From: Elysia crispata
Lineage: Eukaryota; Mollusca; Gastropoda; Plakobranchidae
Reading direction: 5' to 3'
Assembly (NCBI GenBank): GCA_033675545.1
Contig: JAWDGP010005047.1
Span: 1,085,001 to 1,149,000, forward strand
Length of the DNA stretch: 64,000 bases
A model generated the notes under the pieces. The model searched no databases and was not told where the DNA came from. It saw only the letters and a list, made by a program, of their open reading frames with translations. The position numbers and the translations under genes are program-made. Within the stretch, counting starts at the first letter, position 1. The number at the start of each line of letters is the position of its first letter. Shown one piece after another: positions 61,201 to 64,000 of the stretch.

Positions 61201-64000
61201 GAAGGTAAATAAATGGTGAGCTATAAATTCCCGCATTGCAACCAGTCTAAAAGGATTTCTAACTTAGCTGATTTCCCTTACTTTTATAAATTCATTCAAA
61301 AGTGTGACAGGTGAGGCACTATTCTATTAAATGACTACCCACTTAATGATCTCCAAAAATAAAAAGTGCATAACATTTAACACCCCCCCCCCCTTCCCAC
61401 CAGAAAAAAAAAACAAAAAAAAATACTATCTCGCACTGTTACTGTTAGTTAAACTTATCTAATGTTCTCTTCATACTTTTTTTTTTGCCATAAATGGAAG
61501 TTCCTCAACTGTAACCTGTATAAGTAATAAAACTTTTCTCCACCAATTATTTGGTTCTCACAACAGAGATGGCTTTCAATGGCTTACTTCATTTAACAAA
61601 TTTGTTGTTGATCATTATTCAACATACTCTCTCAGTCTTAACCCCTCTCTCCTTCACAAAAGATCAATGTACATAAGAGCAATGCAATGTAAATGCAAAT
61701 TCCAAAGCTTAGCTATCATTGTAAATTGGACAACAATTTCCATTAGCACTCTCAGTACTAAAAGTTCTGGCTTCGAAGGTGGTAAATATTGATCTATCAG
61801 TCAGAGAAGTGTGTCATTAAAAAAACTTGATATAGACTCAGCTGTGCAAGGCTGTGATTTAAAGAGGTAAAATCTAATCATTCATCGTTTTGTATTGTTA
61901 CCAACAGTCTGATATTTGATTTTAACTTTTACTCAAATGTTCAACATTTTATAAAATATTCTAGACACTTATACCACTGCTGGCATCTAACTTATGAAGC
62001 AGGCAGTATCATTGAAAAAACAAAGTAAGGTTGGTCTTATAAGGCTGAGCTTCAAAAAGCCATTCCAATTATTAGATAGTATTTCATGTTACAACAGTTA
62101 GAGGTTAATTTGAACTTTTGTTGTTCTCTCTTCTTCTAGAACATGTTAGATAACTATGTGAAATCTACCAAAAATGCAAAAATAATATGACTCAAACAAG
62201 CCATAAAATACAACTACTTTTTAAACAATCCTAAGTGATTAGCTTAAAAGTTACATAATTTGCTCGACAACAGTGATACAGAAATATAGAATCATAACAG
62301 ACACTGTTTAGCAAGTCAGCTCATGAAGCCAAGCTTTAAAAGGTATATTGAAGCAAAGAATGGCTGGTGCAATCAAATCCAACTCAGAGTCACTAATATC
62401 ACTGTGTCATATTGGCTTTTAGTAAGTTCTTGGCAGCACCACTCACAAAATAAGTTTCTTTTTGATTTGTATTCAGATACATCATACTCTACAAAGCAGT
62501 AACATTAAATCAACACTGGTGCAAAAGCAAGACAAATTGTAGTGTAACAGATTAGGTAATCTGTTTGACTCTGTTTGTCGATGGGTATGAAATATACACA
62601 GCCAATCATACAACTCTTCTGAAAAAAATAAGGCTGAAGTTCGCTTGTAGGAATTGCAAACTGTTTAATCTAAACAATAAAATTCAATGCTGTTTACTTG
62701 ACTCAAGGTTGAGTTTCATAAAACGAAAGGTTGACTAAAGAGGTTGACTCACTACTGATTCTATTGATTGTCTGGCTAGAGATTGACTGACTAAATAAAG
62801 ATTTTGTCTCTTATTTATGCCAAATTTGATGATTTATCTAGAATAAAGAGTTTCATAATTCATGCAGGAATATTCTCCGTAGAACACAATGTGTAATGCG
62901 CTATAGAATAGCAAACAATCAGTACAAAGGTAGTCACGCAGGAAATTATCTTTACTGTGTGTAACATGTTTTATATATATATGATCAGATCAGAATAGGG
63001 TAAACGAAGAGTAATCAAATTATCATTATGCTAGAACTAAGAGAGAGATTCAAGTAGAATCCAGAACACACACATTCAAGGATACTTTTCTTACAGTGCA
63101 AATTCTGTTCAGCAGACAAGACTAAGTTTTTAGGCTTTAAACCCAACTGGAACTAAGTCGACCTGTTAGCTGAAAATTACACACTTACAAAACGTGAGGA
63201 AGTGAGTCAGACCCTTAGATCAAATTAAAACATTTCACTTAGTATGTAACCATCAGTTATATTTTCAAATTTTTAAAAATTATTTTAAGGTAATTTGAAT
63301 GGTTTTTGTAATTGTACTCCACCCAAAATAATTTTTTTAAAAGCTCTTTTTCAAGCCCTTAGAGCTTAATGGGAAACACATATGCCCTTTAAAGAAGTTT
63401 TCATGCAATGCAGTAACACCAAATAAACCTGAAGATAAGATATTTCTCGCCGGACAAAACAGTCATAGTTTTGTTCAGGAGTGAAGAAATGTAAAAGATT
63501 TACTGGCAAAACCTGTAACAAATTGCAATCGATAAACATGTTTACACAAACTTACTGTAATTTTCAGTGCAAGGAGATTGTTTGGTTTATCCACTGAAAA
63601 ATGCACGTGTAAAATTTCCACTCCATGGGAGCCATAGTCCGCTGTGTATAGACCAAGTTGAACAGGACATTTAGCCTGGTCACCTTCACTCCAAGGAGGA
63701 AATGGCAGCATTGGACAGTTGTATCTAAAGAGAAACAAAGATTTTCCAAAGTATAGAATGTTCAAACTTTAAAAAAAAATTAATTATGCTCTTTTATCAT
63801 AGAGGCAAATGAAAAAATGTATTGTATTGAAAATCTTCTCCAGAAATATATTAGCTTTTCGGATATCTTGCTGATGGAATATTAATTTTAGAAAACTGAA
63901 AATCACACACACTTATAGAAACATATTCATGTGAGTCAAGAAAAACTCACTCGTATTGTTTTGTTAGCCACAGAGAAACCTTGAAGTTATCAATCGATTT
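58101..64000 (-). CDS. FBXO31: FBXO31 orthologue, 3' half (four exons, runs off the right edge)
   Basis: The four exons join in frame to 213 aa plus stop. Diagnostic matches to human FBXO31: GLYTADYGSHGVEILHV (human GLFKGTYGSHGLEIVML), LALKITGDRNVPAG (human GTKITGDPNIPAG), IVLTLADQETV (human IQLPDLENQ) and FSDTKFGVLWLDLRSFSVF (human FDEDRFGFVWLELKSFSLY). The F-box and N-terminal half lie outside the window. In vertebrates FBXO31 is the substrate receptor of an SCF ubiquitin ligase that targets cyclin D1 and other proteins, and it has been reported to read C-terminal amide degrons through this C-terminal domain. The protein here ends about 25 residues sooner than human. Confidence 0.9.
58270..59176 (-). 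other. FBXO31 last intron
   Basis: AT-rich, with a CAAA run (58508-58527). No coding sequence seen. Confidence 0.65.
59177..59430 (-). CDS. FBXO31: FBXO31 exon with GDRNVPAG motif
   Basis: Acceptor ACATCCAG and donor AG|GTAATC on the minus strand. It encodes GDRNVPAGYTSLTVFLDKP, an acidic variable loop (ASRGEGEEGPDLRQ) and QPFAVPLDCVDRG (human QPFVLPVGVSSRN). Confidence 0.93.
59431..63555 (-). other. FBXO31 intron of 4.1 kb
   Basis: AT-rich except for a compositionally different patch at about 60000-60640 that may be an old insertion. TA-rich stretch near 61000-61030 and a C run with A-rich flank at 61382-61425. Nothing coding that I can support. Confidence 0.65.
63556..63724 (-). CDS. FBXO31: FBXO31 exon with YGSHGVE motif
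   Basis: Acceptor TTTCTCTTTAG and donor ACA|GTAAGT on the minus strand. It encodes YNCPMLPFPPWSEGDQAKCP, then YGSHGVEILHVHFSVD and LLALKIT. Confidence 0.92.
63725..63950 (-). other. FBXO31 short intron
   Basis: 226-bp AT-rich intron with GTGAGT donor and CTTTAG acceptor. Confidence 0.7.
63951..64000 (-). CDS. FBXO31: FBXO31 exon (partial, cut by window edge)
   Basis: Minus-strand donor GA|GTGAGT. It encodes IDNFKVSLWLTKQYE, placed where human FBXO31 has its LMKFIYTSQYDN region. The match is short; phase to the next exon is correct. Confidence 0.7.

Overview
The window is animal nuclear DNA, most likely from a mollusc and probably a gastropod. Genes are split by GT-AG introns. Introns and spacers are AT-rich and full of (GA)n/(CT)n, (TTA)n and (TA)n arrays. 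One gene is an intronless class A receptor of the kind expanded in gastropods, and the transposon fossils (Tx1/L1-like LINE, pogo-like MITE, Ty3/Gypsy) fit an invertebrate. The species is not recognised.

Layout: (1) 376-28305, + strand: a 21-exon gene for a giant C2H2 zinc-finger protein, the ZNF423/ZNF521 (OAZ/EBFAZ) orthologue. The exon set closes in one frame (5565 nt from ATG 408 to TAG 28305, 1854 aa) and the fingers follow the vertebrate order. Two vertebrate fingers are missing and five extra fingers follow the point where the human proteins end. Its introns hold long microsatellites, a tRNA-like SINE scrap, a LINE tail, a candidate CCAAT-box regulatory block and a Ty3/Gypsy integrase fossil. 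(2) 28306-35982: intergenic, with a decayed 5'-truncated LINE of about 2.6 kb and a 284-bp pure GA array. (3) 35983-37038, +: a single-exon seven-transmembrane receptor. (4) 39430-50256, +: dysbindin (DTNBP1, BLOC-1 subunit), eight coding exons, 385 aa, with a probable 5' non-coding exon at a start region carrying an M-box-like and a YY1-like motif. (5) 50257-58100: spacer with a 455-bp pogo/Tigger-like MITE flanked by TA. (6) 58101-64000, - strand: the 3' half of FBXO31, four exons, running off the right edge and converging on dysbindin.

The genes do not form one pathway. ZNF423/521 is a developmental transcription cofactor (EBF, SMAD), dysbindin works in BLOC-1 for lysosome-related organelle and synaptic trafficking, and FBXO31 is an SCF ubiquitin-ligase receptor. 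ZNF423 and FBXO31 both lie on human 16q, so part of this neighbourhood may be old linkage. I see no prokaryote-like cluster, CRISPR array or new multi-gene system. The points most worth following are the extended finger array, the receptor, the dysbindin start region and the intron-1 CCAAT block.
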